Part shown: positions 33,201-45,264 of the stretch, one piece after another
Layout: each line of letters starts with the position of its first letter
Position numbering within the stretch: the stretch's first letter is position 1
Made by a program: the position numbers and the translations under genes
Assembly (NCBI GenBank): GCA_023897205.1
Contig: JAHWDD010000006.1
Span: 4,464,001 to 4,528,000, forward strand
Source: Exophiala sp. HKRS030
Taxonomy: Eukaryota; Ascomycota; Eurotiomycetes; Chaetothyriales; Herpotrichiellaceae
Direction: 5' to 3'
DNA length: 64,000 bases
The notes under the pieces: generated by a model
The model's input: only the letters and a program-made list of their open reading frames with translations
Databases searched by the model: none
What the model was told of the DNA's origin: nothing

Positions 33201-33253
33201 CCGACATTGGCCAGATCTCCAGCGGTCTTGCGTCTCAGACTTGGAAAGGGCAT
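30221..33253 (-). CDS. Large Ser/Pro-rich protein of unknown function
   Basis: Four exons, 33253-33075, 33025-31450, 31405-31172 and 31123-30221, give 963 residues. The introns are very short (49, 44 and 48 nt) but each has GT-AG ends and keeps the frame. I do not recognise a domain. The N-terminal 200 residues are basic and Ser/Pro-rich (MPFPSLRRKTAGDLANVGDK; SRRERLHRLSLTRSRSDTSL), which suggests many phosphorylation sites. The middle is disordered. A more ordered patch is YRYSDQEGWSPFEEPKFPYA, with QLRSLLSSKGGFYKFWQKYQ, near residue 710. The C-terminal 150 residues may be poorly conserved. Such proteins in fungi are often cytoskeletal or signalling scaffolds, but no function is claimed. The start was chosen as the first ATG whose frame runs into the first splice. 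Confidence 0.7.
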
Positions 33254-34326
33254 CTTGGATGTGATATGGTGTCATGTAATGCTTTTAAGGATGGCAAAAG
33301 AGAAGCAATTGATACACAAAACTTGACGTCCACCCAGGGACTTCAATAGTATCCACCAGCGATCGAAACGAAGCAAGGTCGTGTGATAAGAGGACAAACG
33401 CACGACGGTAGAATGAAATGATGAATGGATGCTGTACCTCGACAAAAGGAAAAAGAAAGATCGGCTTCAACATCGACGCTCCTGCATCAAAGTTGTATGG
33501 TAAAGATCTCACCTTGACAAGGGCAAGTGCTGTTGCGGATAGAGGCAGCCACCACCAGACTGTCATTCAACAAATCCATGGGTAGAGAGTAGTACAGGAG
33601 TTTGTGCTCCAGTTTCAGTGTTCCATGATATTACAATTCGGTGGTTTGATTGAAAGATGCTACTATCATGAAAAGATCAGACAGGAATCAAGCAAACCCG
33701 TGAAGTGCGACAATCACGACAATATGCACGAATATGCCACTTCCCGCCAATTTCAACGGGAAGTTCCTCTGCAAAGTGGTGATAATACTCCGCCGGATTA
33801 AACCTGCTGTACGGTGAATCTTTATCCTTATAGTGCATCGATCACAGACGTCAAGTTTGGTCAAGCATTGTCAAGGCACACAAGCACATCTACCATATAA
33901 TCTAATGGATGGTACCGTGTCGTGGAACCATTCAAGCAACTACAGGTGAGTATTACGATGTGCTCGAGGCCAAAGCCACGAATGGTTTTCGGGAACAGAT
34001 GGAGGATAAACTTCGTCTCTTTACATCGTTGATTTCTTCTTACTCGTAAGTTCTGATTCGCCTTCCCTCGGTTCAGCTATGCCACTGGTTACGATCCATT
34101 TTGCTCGAAGCTTGCGGTGCTCGAGTACGAAACGAGGAAAGATCTTCAACCATCGTACATTCCAGTACTCAAAACCTCCTCTTGTCCGCTATGAGGTTGT
34201 CGGGGTAAAGAGCCTTCAAAAGAGATGCATCCCCAGGGAGGTCCGCAGAGGCAATCCCTCTCCTTTCACTGTATCTCATCCTAGCTCTCATACGAAACTA
34301 CGCAGGGACATATTAAAACTAGAACA
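33254..34326. other. Divergent intergenic region
   Basis: 1.07 kb between the unknown minus-strand gene and the plus-strand SnoaL-like gene. On the minus strand an ATG at 33566 opens MTVWWWLPLSATALALVK followed by a GTGAGA donor, which could be the first exon of something. No continuation with matching motifs was found. Otherwise nothing is seen. Confidence 0.4.
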
Positions 34327-34833
34327 ATGCGTTTGTCACGTATTGCACAGATTATTTCTGCCACTGCTGTATCATTCCCCAGGACTATCACCGCAATCTT
34401 GACGGACTGGGAGCAGATTCATCAGACATTACACCTCTATCCTCTCATCGTCGACCGTCATCGCTTCGATCTGCTACCACAGCTGTTCACAGAAGATGCC
34501 TCGACAAACTACACTGGTTTCCAGCCCGACGCTGTCGGCCTTGACAATATACGGATCGGTCTGGAGGCAGCTGTCAGCACCATTACAAGCCAGCATCTTC
34601 TTGGGACCACGTTGATAGACATTGCCGAGGACCGAAAAACCGCCAATTCAACAGTCTATGTACTCGGTACATTGTTTGCGTTTCCTCAAGAGACCCCAGG
34701 CCAGGTTGTTTATGTGCATGGATATTACGCCGACCATCTCGTCAAGACAGACGAGGGCTGGCGGATCAACGAGAGAGTCTTCAGCTTGCAGCCTCCAGGT
34801 TTGGCAGGCAATCTTACTCTTCTTGGACGCTAG
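34327..34833 (+). CDS. SnoaL-like (NTF2-fold) protein
   Basis: One exon of 168 residues. The block WEQIHQTLHLYPLIVDRHRF at residue 28, followed by DLLPQLFTEDASTNYTGF, is typical of the SnoaL-like cone-shaped fold. Strands such as HLLGTTLIDIAEDRKTANST and YYADHLVKTDEGWRINERVF complete it. Members are small ring cyclases, dehydratases, isomerases or binding proteins, often in secondary metabolism. The first 25 residues could be an untranslated or spliced part, so the exact start is uncertain. The gene converges with the transaminase gene and only 100 bp separate the stop codons. Confidence 0.75.
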   Translation: MRLSRIAQIISATAVSFPRTITAILTDWEQIHQTLHLYPLIVDRHRFDLLPQLFTEDASTNYTGFQPDAVGLDNIRIGLEAAVSTITSQHLLGTTLIDIAEDRKTANSTVYVLGTLFAFPQETPGQVVYVHGYYADHLVKTDEGWRINERVFSLQPPGLAGNLTLLGR

Positions 34834-34933
34834 CATTGGGGAAAAGGGACATTGCATGATGCCCGGAGTGTGTTGCAAATCTGGAACTCGCTGCGGGGAA
34901 AAATTGTAGCTCAAGCTATCAAATTGGTAGTCT

Positions 34934-35914
34934 TCATAACTTTGCCCTGGTAGTTTCATAATCAATAGCCAGACAATACCTGCTGTCTTCATGCATGGCC
35001 CAGTAACCATCCCAGATCTTCCTTGTAACCGGCCCAATCCTCCCTCCATTGACAGGTTTCCCATCCAGCACCGTGATGGGCATGATACCACCAGCGGTCG
35101 TGCACATGAAGATCTCGTCACTTTGATATGCCAATTCTACCGGCACAACCTCCAAACGGACCTCGATACCATTAGCCCGTGCGACGTCAAAGACACTCTG
35201 CCTCGTGACGCCCTCGAGCACCCCACGGTCGGGCGTGTACAACACGCCGTCTTTGACCAGTACAATATTGAACCCGGAGCCCTCTGTGAGATTGGCATCC
35301 CCGTCCGTGAGAAACGGGTAGGTGGCGCCACGATCTCTGGCCTCGAACATACCACGAACCATATCTCCCCACTGCAAGTTCTTGACCGTGGGATCGATAG
35401 ACCCCGGCGGGACACGGCGCACCGACCTCGCAACCACTGCACTGCCGCCGACCAGCTGCGTCTGTGGATCCATGACCCACACATAAGGCTGGATGAACAT
35501 GTACAGGTTGTTGACTAGGTTCTCGGGTCTGTCTTCGCGCACGCTCCTCAGGCCTCGTGTCACGATCAACATGACGTATCCGTCGCGGATTTCGCTTTTG
35601 ACTGCCATCTCAACCAACAGCCGCTTGATCGAGTCCTTGGGCAAGGGAAGTTTGAGGCGTAGTTTTACACAGCTAGCATTGATCCGTGCGAGATGGTCGT
35701 CGAGCCGGAAGAAACGTCCGTTCCAGATCGAGGGTACGTCGTATGTTAGGTCGCTGCGTAAGAAACCCTGGTCCATCATCGGGATTCTTGCTTGCGACAG
35801 AGGTACAACCTCTCCTTGCACCCATGCAATTCCTTTCGCAAAAGGATTCTGGGCTTTTTCATGTGCGGATTTGCGTTTGCTGTACTCCAGAAATACCCTC
35901 TCCATCGACGCCAT
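34934..35914 (-). CDS. (R)-selective amine transaminase, fold type IV
   Basis: A single exon of 326 residues from [18 protein letters not shown]. The alternative upstream ATG at 35956 would add 14 residues that look like leader. It is a class IV PLP aminotransferase. [40 protein letters not shown] with the PLP lysine near 178, [20 protein letters not shown] and [20 protein letters not shown] match closely my recollection of the fungal (R)-amine:pyruvate transaminases known from Aspergillus terreus and relatives. Such enzymes move an amino group from (R)-amines to pyruvate or similar ketones. The physiological substrate is not known. No targeting signal is seen. Confidence 0.9.
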   Translation of the reverse strand: MASMERVFLEYSKRKSAHEKAQNPFAKGIAWVQGEVVPLSQARIPMMDQGFLRSDLTYDVPSIWNGRFFRLDDHLARINASCVKLRLKLPLPKDSIKRLLVEMAVKSEIRDGYVMLIVTRGLRSVREDRPENLVNNLYMFIQPYVWVMDPQTQLVGGSAVVARSVRRVPPGSIDPTVKNLQWGDMVRGMFEARDRGATYPFLTDGDANLTEGSGFNIVLVKDGVLYTPDRGVLEGVTRQSVFDVARANGIEVRLEVVPVELAYQSDEIFMCTTAGGIMPITVLDGKPVNGGRIGPVTRKIWDGYWAMHEDSRYCLAIDYETTRAKL

Positions 35915-36215
35915 GATTATCGTGAACGAATATGTGTGGAATGAGAAGCACGTCAATGATTGGGGACTGTTGAAGAATCATTAAAGGCCTAGTTGGTGCG
36001 CGGCGGATATCTCCACGTTGGGAAACCTGCTTGGGAGGTCACAGTAATCGTAGACTGTTATGGGTTTCCACGGCCAATGATTCATGGCTTAGCAGAAAAA
36101 GGCCTTGTATCTATTTTAGCTGCATGTTCTATTGAAATCATCCAGAGATAGTAGCTGGACGCAGATTGAGCATGATCAACGAAGAGCTCAACGATGCTAC
36201 AGGATTCAGATTGCC
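35915..36215. other. Intergenic region
   Basis: 300 bp upstream of the transaminase start and downstream of the ABC transporter stop, both on the minus strand. I see nothing beyond a possible promoter. Confidence 0.4.
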
Positions 36216-39200
36216 TCATTTTCTAGCTCTTCCTTTTCCCTTCCCCTGCCGCGGAACTCTGAACAACCAATAAAAGGCCAATGCCCCAACCATATTGACC
36301 ACAATAAAGACCCATAAGAGTCCAAAATTTCGCCACCTCAAACCATAGTTGACATTGACACTACTCAGATATTGATTCGTGCTGCTCAACTGGCAAAATT
36401 GACACTGCTCGCCCCTCCACCTCTCGTGTCAGGATTGAGAAGACTGCCGCCAAAAGCGGACATATAGTCACTCATATACTCTGCACATGTCTGATTAGCA
36501 GGCCCATCAAACCGCAAGACCTCATTCGGCGCGCAAGTGACCGGAGCGTTGGCTAGTGTACTGGACAGGAGACCATCCACGAGATAAGTGAAGGGTTGAC
36601 TCTATACATGAAGATCCAGAAGCCTGGTAGAGCATCCGGTCCAGCAAGAATACCACAAAAGGCATACATCATGATGGACATGATATTGCCCAATCCTGAA
36701 GCGATCTCCTCGTCGGGACAACCCGCTATCAGAGCTTGTGCAAAAGTTCCAGCGAAAAGGAAGGAAGCCCAGACGAAGAGAAAAGTGATGAATCCTCGAA
36801 TATGCACTGTCCCTGTCCACTGTGCGTTACGGTATAATGCCATGGGATAGTACCACGTCAAATAGCAAAATATGGCAAGAACCTTGGTCAGACAAGTTAG
36901 TTGTTATGTCTAATAGTTCTCGAGGAGCTGGCTCACACTGTTCCAAAATAGTTCTGCAACGATATTTGCCATGACGAAGGTCAGCCAGTGATATGTTCGT
37001 GCTTGGCGTTCTCTTGACTCGTAGAGCGTTCGTTGGACCGCAAAAATTGGTATCGTCATGAAGATGAGCTGGATGAGCACGAACAAAAAGATGAAAACAC
37101 CAAACATTTGGTTTTGGAGACCTTGTTGAGTGTTCTCGCTCTTGAAGAAAGAAAATCCAATGAAGATTGCCGAAATAATGGTCATACTAGCCTTGGAATA
37201 GATATACGACGGGGTGCGCCAGTACTGCTCGAATGTCCGCGTCAGGACCAGGATCAATTGCTGACTGAACGACGCTGCGAATTCTGCGTAATCTGAATCT
37301 ACATGCGAAGCTTTCGGGCTCGAAGTAGCGCCTAGATTCCGTAGTGTTGCAAGTTCTTCTCGTACCTGTGCAAATTCGGGGCTTGCTCTCCAGACTGTCG
37401 ACCAGTCGACTTCGGTGTGAGCGCCAGGTGCAGCGCCAATAATTTCTAGCATGTATTCCGCAGGGTTGACGCCAGCTGGGCAGGGCGCTCCGCCGTTCCG
37501 AACAAAATAGTCAATCAATATCCGTGATCTATGACCGATCTCTCCAAAATACACAGTCCTGCCTATAGAATTTAAGCTTCGACAAATTGGTTGGGTGAAA
37601 TATAGGCTCAACTTACCTCCATGAGCTAGTAAAAGAAGCCTGTCAAACCGTTGAAACAGAATGGCTGATGGCTGATGTATCGTGCACAGAATAGCTTGCC
37701 CGTTCCTTTTCAACTCCTCCATGAGGTCACAGATTGCCCAAGATGTCTGACTATCAAGGCCTGAAGTTGGCTCGTCCAGGAACAATAGCAGGGATGGCCT
37801 CGCTGCTAACTCAACGCCGATCGTAAGGCGTTTCCGTTGTTCGACATTAAGGCCTGTCCCAGGCACGCCGACAACTGCGTCCGCATAATCTTGCATACTT
37901 AGCAGCTCAATAACAGTGTTCACATAGTCCAGTTTCTCCTGTCGAGTGTATTTGCTTGGTTGACGAAGAAGCGCGCTGAACTCAAGGGCTTCTCTGACCG
38001 TCGAGGTATGGAGATGTAAATCTTGTTGTTGCACATAGCCGGTTTTTCGTTGAAACTAAGGATGATAATCAGCTTCTGGAGCAATAAAAATGGCCGTACC
38101 GCCGCAGCGAGGAGAGCTCGTACGGCTGAAGATTGACTCATCTTCAAACCGTTCATCATTGGATAGAGAGGCAAGGAACATACCGAACTATCCCGCTCTC
38201 GGCCATCAACTAACATCTCACCTGTGATAACACCTGTTGTAGTTCGGCTAGCAAGCACATCCAACAAAGTAGTCTTTCCCGCCCCGATACACCCATCAAA
38301 GCAGTAAGTGTGCCAGGCTTGACCCAGCCATCAACACGGTCCAGTATGGGTTTGGGCTGCCCTTTTACCTTCACTTCATAACTAACGTCCTGCCAATGGA
38401 AGACTGAAGTCTGCTGTTCGACGTAATTGGCTGCATTGGAACGACTGCCAGCCTTCGCTTCGTCATACATTGCTTGAGCTGTGATACGTTCCTCGTCTCG
38501 TTTGGAATGCTGTGGCTTTAAAGTTTGCATTTTTCCGCGGCGGAAGACAAGAACCTCTCCCTTGGAACGTGTTGAGGCGACAATCTCTGAAACCACGAGG
38601 TGTGCAATTGTGAGCGCACAAGTCATGGCTACCAGTATGCCAAAGTTACGCCATCTGTGGCTGTTCACGTAGCTGTACGCTACGCGTATGAAATCTGTTC
38701 CATTGACATATCGGGAGCCAGGCTGTGCGCCGATTGCGGCACATACTGTTTGGTCTAGTATGTCGTCATCGTACCCTAGACCAGAAGGGATATATTGGGA
38801 GCATGGGTATTCCCGACCATGAAATTCGTTGAGCATCACACTTTCGAAGCCATAGTAGACCGGGTTCTGTGGTCATGTTAGATCGGAAGCACCGGCTGCA
38901 ATCGTATTTGACATTACTCACGATAAACCTGAGCCACTTGGCCCATCCCCGCATGTAGGAGACAGGTATGGCAAAGCCAGTGTACAGTGTCATTCCAAGC
39001 AGGACAATACACGCAGGTGCCAAGGCTTGAGCAAGAGTTTTTGTGAGTGAGGCGAAAAGGCGGAAGAACATGGACATGCTGAGCGTCAACATGAATGATA
39101 CCAACAAGAAGAAGAAGTATGCCCCGGCCTCTCGCCGCAGGTTTGCCATGAAATACAGGGTGGAGTTGACTAGTATCGCATTCGTCACCTTATAGGGCAT

Positions 39201-41121
39201 GTCCACCAATATACTAGCCAGTGCTTCCGCGCTAGGATGATATAAGGCGTAACGGTTATGCTTTTCGACGATGGCTCTCTTTGCGTAAAGACCGATGATC
39301 TCGATCAGACTGCCAAATGCATTAAGAAGAACCATCATGAAGAGCACGGCACCGCGAGAGAAAAAGCTTGAAGTGTTCTGAGGCAGATTGTAGAACACGC
39401 TGGCAATAATGAGAGCTTCGAAGAAATTACCGAACAGCATGGCAAGTGTTATTGATGGGTCGGTCCTCAACCGCTGCAGATCTCTCCATAGACAAAGACG
39501 GACTTGACGCCAGTAGGACAGTGTATAGGGTGCTAAATGCATAATCAGCTTTTCTGGTTCAAGGAGCTGGATATCAGTGGCTTCTTGAAGACTCACAACT
39601 TTTCCTCTGCTTAGTCGACTTTTCTGCGAGCCTAGACTTGGCGAATTGTGTGTAACTATCCCCTTTGAAAGGATGTTGAGCGTTATGTTCTTCAATCTCC
39701 TCAAGAAGCTTTTGACGGACACCACTTTGTTGCCATCGTACCGAGAATTCTTGAGCCGTTCGAGGCACTGCACGCTCAAACCCGGGCCTTGTGACTCGCT
39801 CTATCGGATTGGTCATGGAGGTTAGAAAGTCGGGGGTGGTTTGATTGTCTGGACATACAAAGCCTAGTGCTTCGAAGTATCCCCGGGCGCTCTTAACAGG
39901 ACCAAAATAAATCTGACGACCTTCGTACAGAACAGTTACCTTGTCAAATATCTGGAGTAAGGCGCTTGGTCAGATCCTGTGGGCCGTCTAATACCTTTCA
40001 AGGGAGGGATACAAGACTTACGTCGTAGGCTGCCTGAGGGCTTGATAGATTGCAACACACGATGTGAATCCGAACACATCACTTTGTATTCGCAAAGTCT
40101 TCGTGAATTCCACCGCATTGGCACTGTCCAAGCCTCTTGTGCTATTGTCCCAACATTGCAAGGGTGCATTGCTGAGTGTCGCTTCTGCGATTGTCACTCG
40201 TTTACGCTCGCCGCCAGAGACCCCACGAACGAAATCGTTTCCCACTTTAGTGTCCTTTGTATGGCTGATTCCGAACATAACCATAATAACATCACGTAGG
40301 TGGGCAGCATAGAATTTGCGGTGAACATCGTCGGGCAGATTGTAAGGTGTTCGTGCCATTGCGGCAAAGTAGAGCGTGTCATTCACAGTCAGCATAGGGT
40401 AATGTACGTCAACCTCAGCTGTATAGATAGCCTCGCCACGAAACGCGGTGTGCATCTTGTTTGGTGGTATTCCTCCATAATTGAGAGAAGATTCCGGGGT
40501 AATGTTCAGACCATAAGTATCCCCGGCAATCGTTTTGAGGAAAGTTGAGCAACCAGATCCAGGCGGACCAAGAACGCAGAGCATCTCACCAGGTCCAATG
40601 ATTCCTTCCATATCGTGGAGAATATCGATCCTTCTATCCCGATCGCCGAAGAGGCGTTGGACTAGCGTAGGAAGGCGGAATAAGATATTACCAACACTTG
40701 GTTGATAGTCGGTAGGGCTCCCGTGGCCGTATACGTTCAAATTCCGGAATGCAACACCCGCAAGCCGTCGAGTTGCAGCGCCTGATACTGTTGTATAGAA
40801 TGCTTTGGCCCAATCTCGAGCCTTGAAGCTTGGGCTTCCTGGGTCCAGCGGGCTTCCTTTCTCAGCCAGAAATGGGCTTTGAAGGTGCCAGTTTTGCGAC
40901 TGATTCGTGATTTCGCGTGCCAGGGATTTTAATTGTTCGTCTCGGATTGACTCTTCGCCTGGAAGATGAGGCTGGTCCAGGTCTATCTCCGCTTTCTCGA
41001 AGGAGTGTCCTGGCCTCGTTCTCGAAAGGCTTCTGCGGGACCCATGGGGCTTCGTGTGGCAATTGGACGCGTCACTACGGTGTCCAGTTTGGGGATCGAG
41101 ACTGGGTGAGGTGGAAGTCAT
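36216..41121 (-). CDS. PDR-type (ABCG) multidrug ABC transporter, with four apparent frameshifts
   Basis: Seven exons, 41121-40022, 39951-39597, 39532-38922, 38866-38184, 38055-37617, 37562-36937 and 36882-36216, encode 1494 residues if four single bases are added. NBD1 has the fungal-type Walker [17 protein letters not shown], signature [16 protein letters not shown] and Walker [18 protein letters not shown]2 has [30 protein letters not shown] and [14 protein letters not shown]. Each NBD precedes a block of about six membrane helices, the (NBD-TMD)2 order of plasma-membrane drug efflux pumps. The breaks are at GGG 40038-40040 (YQA|PQAAYD), CCCC 38282-38285 (inside Walker A of NBD2), GGG 36593-36595 ([12 protein letters not shown]) and CCCC 36412-36415 ([11 protein letters not shown]). 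With the four bases every exon keeps phase and length matches the family, so errors are likelier than decay. Confidence 0.9.
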
Positions 41122-42186
41122 TGCTCAGGCATCGATATTTGTAACAGCTGTCGGCTTAACCGGTCCAGGGCCGCTCCGAAGATGTATTTCCAGCCCTATG
41201 TTGTAAAAAAGTCGTCCTAGGAAGGCATGTAGCTAGGTCCAATGTATAGAGATATGTCCAAGGTCTCAATCACCAAGTGAAGACAAGATGGACGGCAGAA
41301 GATCGGAGATAGTAAGTTGACTTGCTGTAACAGGAGTCGAAGTCGTAGTTACCAAACCAGCAACAGCAAAACATGCATCGTAGACTCCCTAATATAAGTC
41401 ATGCCATCTCGGGATGCAGTATGCCGGCGGAAAGACTGCTACTTCGGTGGATCAACAGCATCTGTCTCCTATTCCACCATGAGACGTATAGGATCTGGGG
41501 ACCACACCTGTGATGGACGGCTTCGGGGCAATTTTGAGGTAGCTTTAGCCATACTGAGAGCTGATGGCCACATGGTGCGGAGGACGCAAATGCGGCGGAT
41601 AGGCAGCTTCGGCGGACCGATTTGGTGGGATCAAGGAGGATCTTTAGCGACTTGTGGACATCCTAGGAGGATTGGCGACGTTTTGTGGGGACCAAGATTG
41701 TGCGAACGTTCAAGACGGAGATCGTTTCGGCCACCTCGGTAATCAACCTGAGTCAGTGGGTTGGCAAGTACGCAAGAATGCAAGTAGGGAAGTAGGCAAG
41801 TACCCACCGCCTAACACGGGTACGAAGTTTACGAGGGAAAGTGCGACCGAGACTGGGAGACTGGGAAATCGCGAAACAAGGCTTGGCATTCTTTCCTTCC
41901 TCTCTTGTCTCTTGGCTGGCGGATATCGACAAGGCTCGGGATCCGCGGTCACCGTGGCCCCCTGTGACCAAAGAATGTTTCTACCCCAGTACAGACAATG
42001 ACTGGTGTACTTGTACCTTTCTCAATGGATGTCATAGCGAAGAAAACGTTGCCTGGGATCAAGCGGCCAAGCATTATATCTGATGTCTCTCAAGCTGCTC
42101 GTAGGTCGAGGCAGCTCACCACTCTCAAGGCCAGAAGAATCTCAATCATCCAGCGCATCTGGGATGCTCATATGGGGAAGACATCG
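41122..42186. promoter_or_regulatory. Upstream region of the ABC transporter
   Basis: 1.07 kb that should contain the pump's promoter. Around 41762-41810 the plus strand has imperfect GCAAGTA/GTAGG repeats. Short open frames on both strands show no motif. No gene is seen. Confidence 0.4.
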
Positions 42187-42532
42187 CTAACCTCCCCTCC
42201 TGCACGCATTGGGTAGCTTGCTACACTGTTTGAAATTGATGGCATTAGCCCATGTTGCCCCAAAACGCCAAAACCCCTACTGACACTGCCACAAAAAACA
42301 AGCTGGAACTCACCTCTTTCCTGTGTCGGTGGCACAACAACAGCAGAAGAGAGATGCTGGCCAGCAGACAATCTACAATAATGAACTCCATCAGACAGAG
42401 TCGTCGATTCTTGACATCTAGCGCACTCACTCCGACTGCTAGAGTCACAAAGAACCCTACTGTAGGCCCGACTACCTTGATTCCACAGGGGCCTTTGCCA
42501 AACTGAATGCACATGATGGGTGGCAGATCCAT
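42187..42532 (-). CDS. Possible small two-helix membrane protein
   Basis: A tentative two-exon gene, 42532-42314 and 42225-42187, with 85 residues. The intron (88 nt) has a GTGAGT donor, a CTAAT branch-like motif and a CAG acceptor. The protein starts MDLPPIMCIQFGKGPCGIKV, followed by two hydrophobic segments, VVGPTVGFFVTLAVGVSAL and LMEFIIVDCLLASISLLLLL. It ends in a short basic, Cys-containing tail. I recognise no family. Hydrophobic runs can arise by chance, so this could be spurious. Support is only the splice consensus and the two helices. Confidence 0.3.
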
Positions 42533-43388
42533 AATTGCTTGATTCGTCTTCTCGGGGCCGACGCTGGTGCAGATGAATGATATATATGACAAGCCCGCGG
42601 GTGATCTAATACTGTAATACTGACACCTTCGCCTGCGATGGTTGGAAGTAAAGCCTTTTGGGAGAAGCCACAACTAGTAACAGATGATCATGTCGAAGAT
42701 TGATGCGTCGCGAGGCCCGGTTTATAGGTTAACTTGGCGGTCGTCACAGCCAAGCCGGTGAATCGCGGGCCAGCCGAAAACACCTCTTTGAAGCAACAAA
42801 ACCGGTGGCTCAACACCATACAAGATGCGAACAGAGAACAAAAATTCGTCCAAAAGATTTGAATACGTTGTTGAAAGTCGACGCTGGTATCCACCGGCTT
42901 TCATAAATTCTCATATAGGATACCCTGGGTTATCTTCATATTGGGTGATAGCAAGTCAGCCTATAGAACGAGGACATAGAACCTCAAGATATTCCTCAAA
43001 GTGTGCCTCTTACCTCCAGGCGCACCGGATGCACGACGGTGAGCTTCCCACGGTGGCAAGTGATCATTCGGCAGACCTTCCTTCAATCCGGGCCGATCTC
43101 AACGAATATCAATCTTGAGAGTAAGCATCCTAACGTGTTGCTACAAGGTCGAGATCAAATGTCGTTCTAACGAGATATTGTTCGATAACGCTGCTCAGGA
43201 CTACCTACAACCTCTTCGCGAGAGGCGTTGGCGTGCATGAAAGTATATCACACGGGCGGCTGTCTCCACATCCCTACCTCCCAGAGAAGCCTGCAGGGAT
43301 TCCCAACGCTGGATTTGGTGGAACGATTTTCTCACCCTGCAACCGATAGTACTGCTGCAACTCTGATGAAGGAATGACTGCTTGAAAA
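42533..43388. other. Divergent intergenic region
   Basis: 850 bp upstream of the second Zn2Cys6 gene. It contains only weak open frames without motifs and presumably the regulator's promoter. CGG triplets are scattered without a clear paired operator. Confidence 0.4.
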
Positions 43389-45264
43389 ATGAGCGAGTTA
43401 AAGGGGCTGCGAAGCTCGAGTGGACTGAACCAGAAGAATCGCAAAGTCAAGACTGGCTGTCGGACTTGCAAGTGAGTCTCACCACTGAGCCGCCTTGGCG
43501 AAGTACAGGTTAGTTGATCTTTGTCCTATTGACCATTCCAGGTCCCGCAAGGTCAAATGTGATGAAACTCGACCTTCGTGCAATCGATGCGTGTCGACTG
43601 GCCGCTCTTGCGAAGGATATGGGATCTGGGGAGGAGGTGGCGAGGCCGCTGACCCTAAAGACCTCTTGAATCATCCGATGCTGGCACAACGTCTGCAGAA
43701 CCAATCAAATTACATGACGCTCCAAAGTGCTGTGTTGGATCACCTCCCCCTACATATTCTTGCTGCAGAAGAGCATCTCTACATGGAGTGGTTCATCACC
43801 AGGACAATTATGAAACTTCCCGGCGCGTTTGATTTAGACTTTTGGGCGGTTCTACTGCCACAGGCAAGCTTGTCAGAACCAGCGGTGCTTCACGCTGTTC
43901 TATCACTGGGGTCGGTTCACAAGAGGCAGGCCCTTCATCAGGAACTCTTGCCCGTCCAGGGTACAAAGCCAGAGCTTTTTACATTGCAACAATACACCCG
44001 TGCAATCTACGACCTACGCCAGCGTATGCAAGACAGATCCAGGCTCTCTATTGAAGTGGCGTTAATAGCCTGTGCTTTGTTCGTCCAGCTTGAATACCTT
44101 AGGGGCTTCTACCAGGCCGGCTTGACCCACCTCCGCCATGGTTTGACCTTACTGGAGTCAACGACGGAGATCATTCACGAGCCAGCAGGCAGTACAAGAT
44201 CCACGGTGAACGAATCCATAGTACAAATTTTCTGTACGATGGTAGTCCAAGCGAATCTATGTGGACAGAACATCTTGCCGGTCAACATTTTTTCTCTGAC
44301 CGACAAGGAGCTTATGCCCACTGATGTGGCCTTCAAGTCGTTATATCATGCAAGACAAAGTCTCGAGGGCATCTTCCTTCGGATATTGAGCCGGAGGAGC
44401 ACAGGCAAGGAATGCTCTCTACCCAACGAGGATGCATGCATCGACATTGGGCTCCAAAAATGGTTGTTGTCCTACGAACAAGAAATGGCAATCCACGGGA
44501 AAGGTGCCCCGTCAACTTCTGCCATAGCACTGCATCGCTTCGCATGGAAGCTCTTACTGTTATATCACACACTAGCGACAGTAATGGGCGGGAATATCTC
44601 TTTCTCCACACCTCCCATATCGTCACTGTCAGTTCATTCGTCCCAAAGCCTGACATCAGATGCGGGCTCGACAGCAATCTTGGATTGTGAACAAATTAAC
44701 GGGTTTGCTCCGCTTGACGAAGACACTGACGCCGTCTGGTCTAAGAACATATACCAGTCTCTTATCCGACAATGTGAAGTACTTTTCAAAATGGTCGCCA
44801 GCCCTGCAGTCCGTGCCGCCAGGATGAATCAATGTGATAAACCTGAACAGGATAGTTCGCAAGCCATAGCTGATATTGGATGGATTCCAGTCCTCTACTA
44901 TACAGCTACGCAATGTCGCGATCGTCAAATCAGGCTCAAAGCCATCGAGATGTTACGCGATATTCCGCACCGAGAAGGTATCTGGGATTCCCTGCTAGCT
45001 GCCACAATTGCGGCCAAAGTACTAAGTTTAGAGGAAAGGGGACAACTTGCAGAGGAGAATACACTCTCTACTACCTACAAAGCTAACGTTGCATACAGTT
45101 TAGGTTTGGAGGACAGAGGTTTGGCTGATATACAAATTCAGTTGCCAGAAGGTCCCAGCGGTCAATTATTGTTACATTACAGCAGATCACAAACCGGGAG
45201 CAATGATAGGATATATGAACGCCATAAATACAGCCTCGAATCAGGGCGCTGGCTTACCATGTAA
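43389..45264 (+). CDS. Zn2Cys6 transcription factor
   Basis: Two exons, 43389-43471 and 43542-45264, give 601 residues. The intron splits the zinc cluster, a common position in this family. The joined sequence is KTGCRTCKSRKVKCDETRPS followed by CNRCVSTGRSC, spaced C-x2-C-x6-C-x6-C-x2-C-x6-C. Then come GYGIWGGGG and a fungal-specific C-terminal region with FDLDFWAVLLPQASLSEPAV near residue 140 and ALIACALFVQLEYLRGFYQA near residue 210. This layout matches the Fungal_trans_2-type regulators of fungal metabolism. It should be nuclear. Neighbours are the PDR pump on the left and a decayed AT-rich repeat on the right. Its target genes are unknown; a local target such as the pump is possible. Confidence 0.88.

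Noticed and set aside
33285..33566. First exon of a thioesterase-like gene on the minus strand
   Set aside because: Only the signal-like MTVWWWLPLSATALALVK is suggestive; no downstream exon was found.
36216..41121. ABC transporter as a pseudogene
   Set aside because: Four breaks all lie in C/G homopolymers, every splice site is intact and all functional motifs are conserved; sequence error is simpler.
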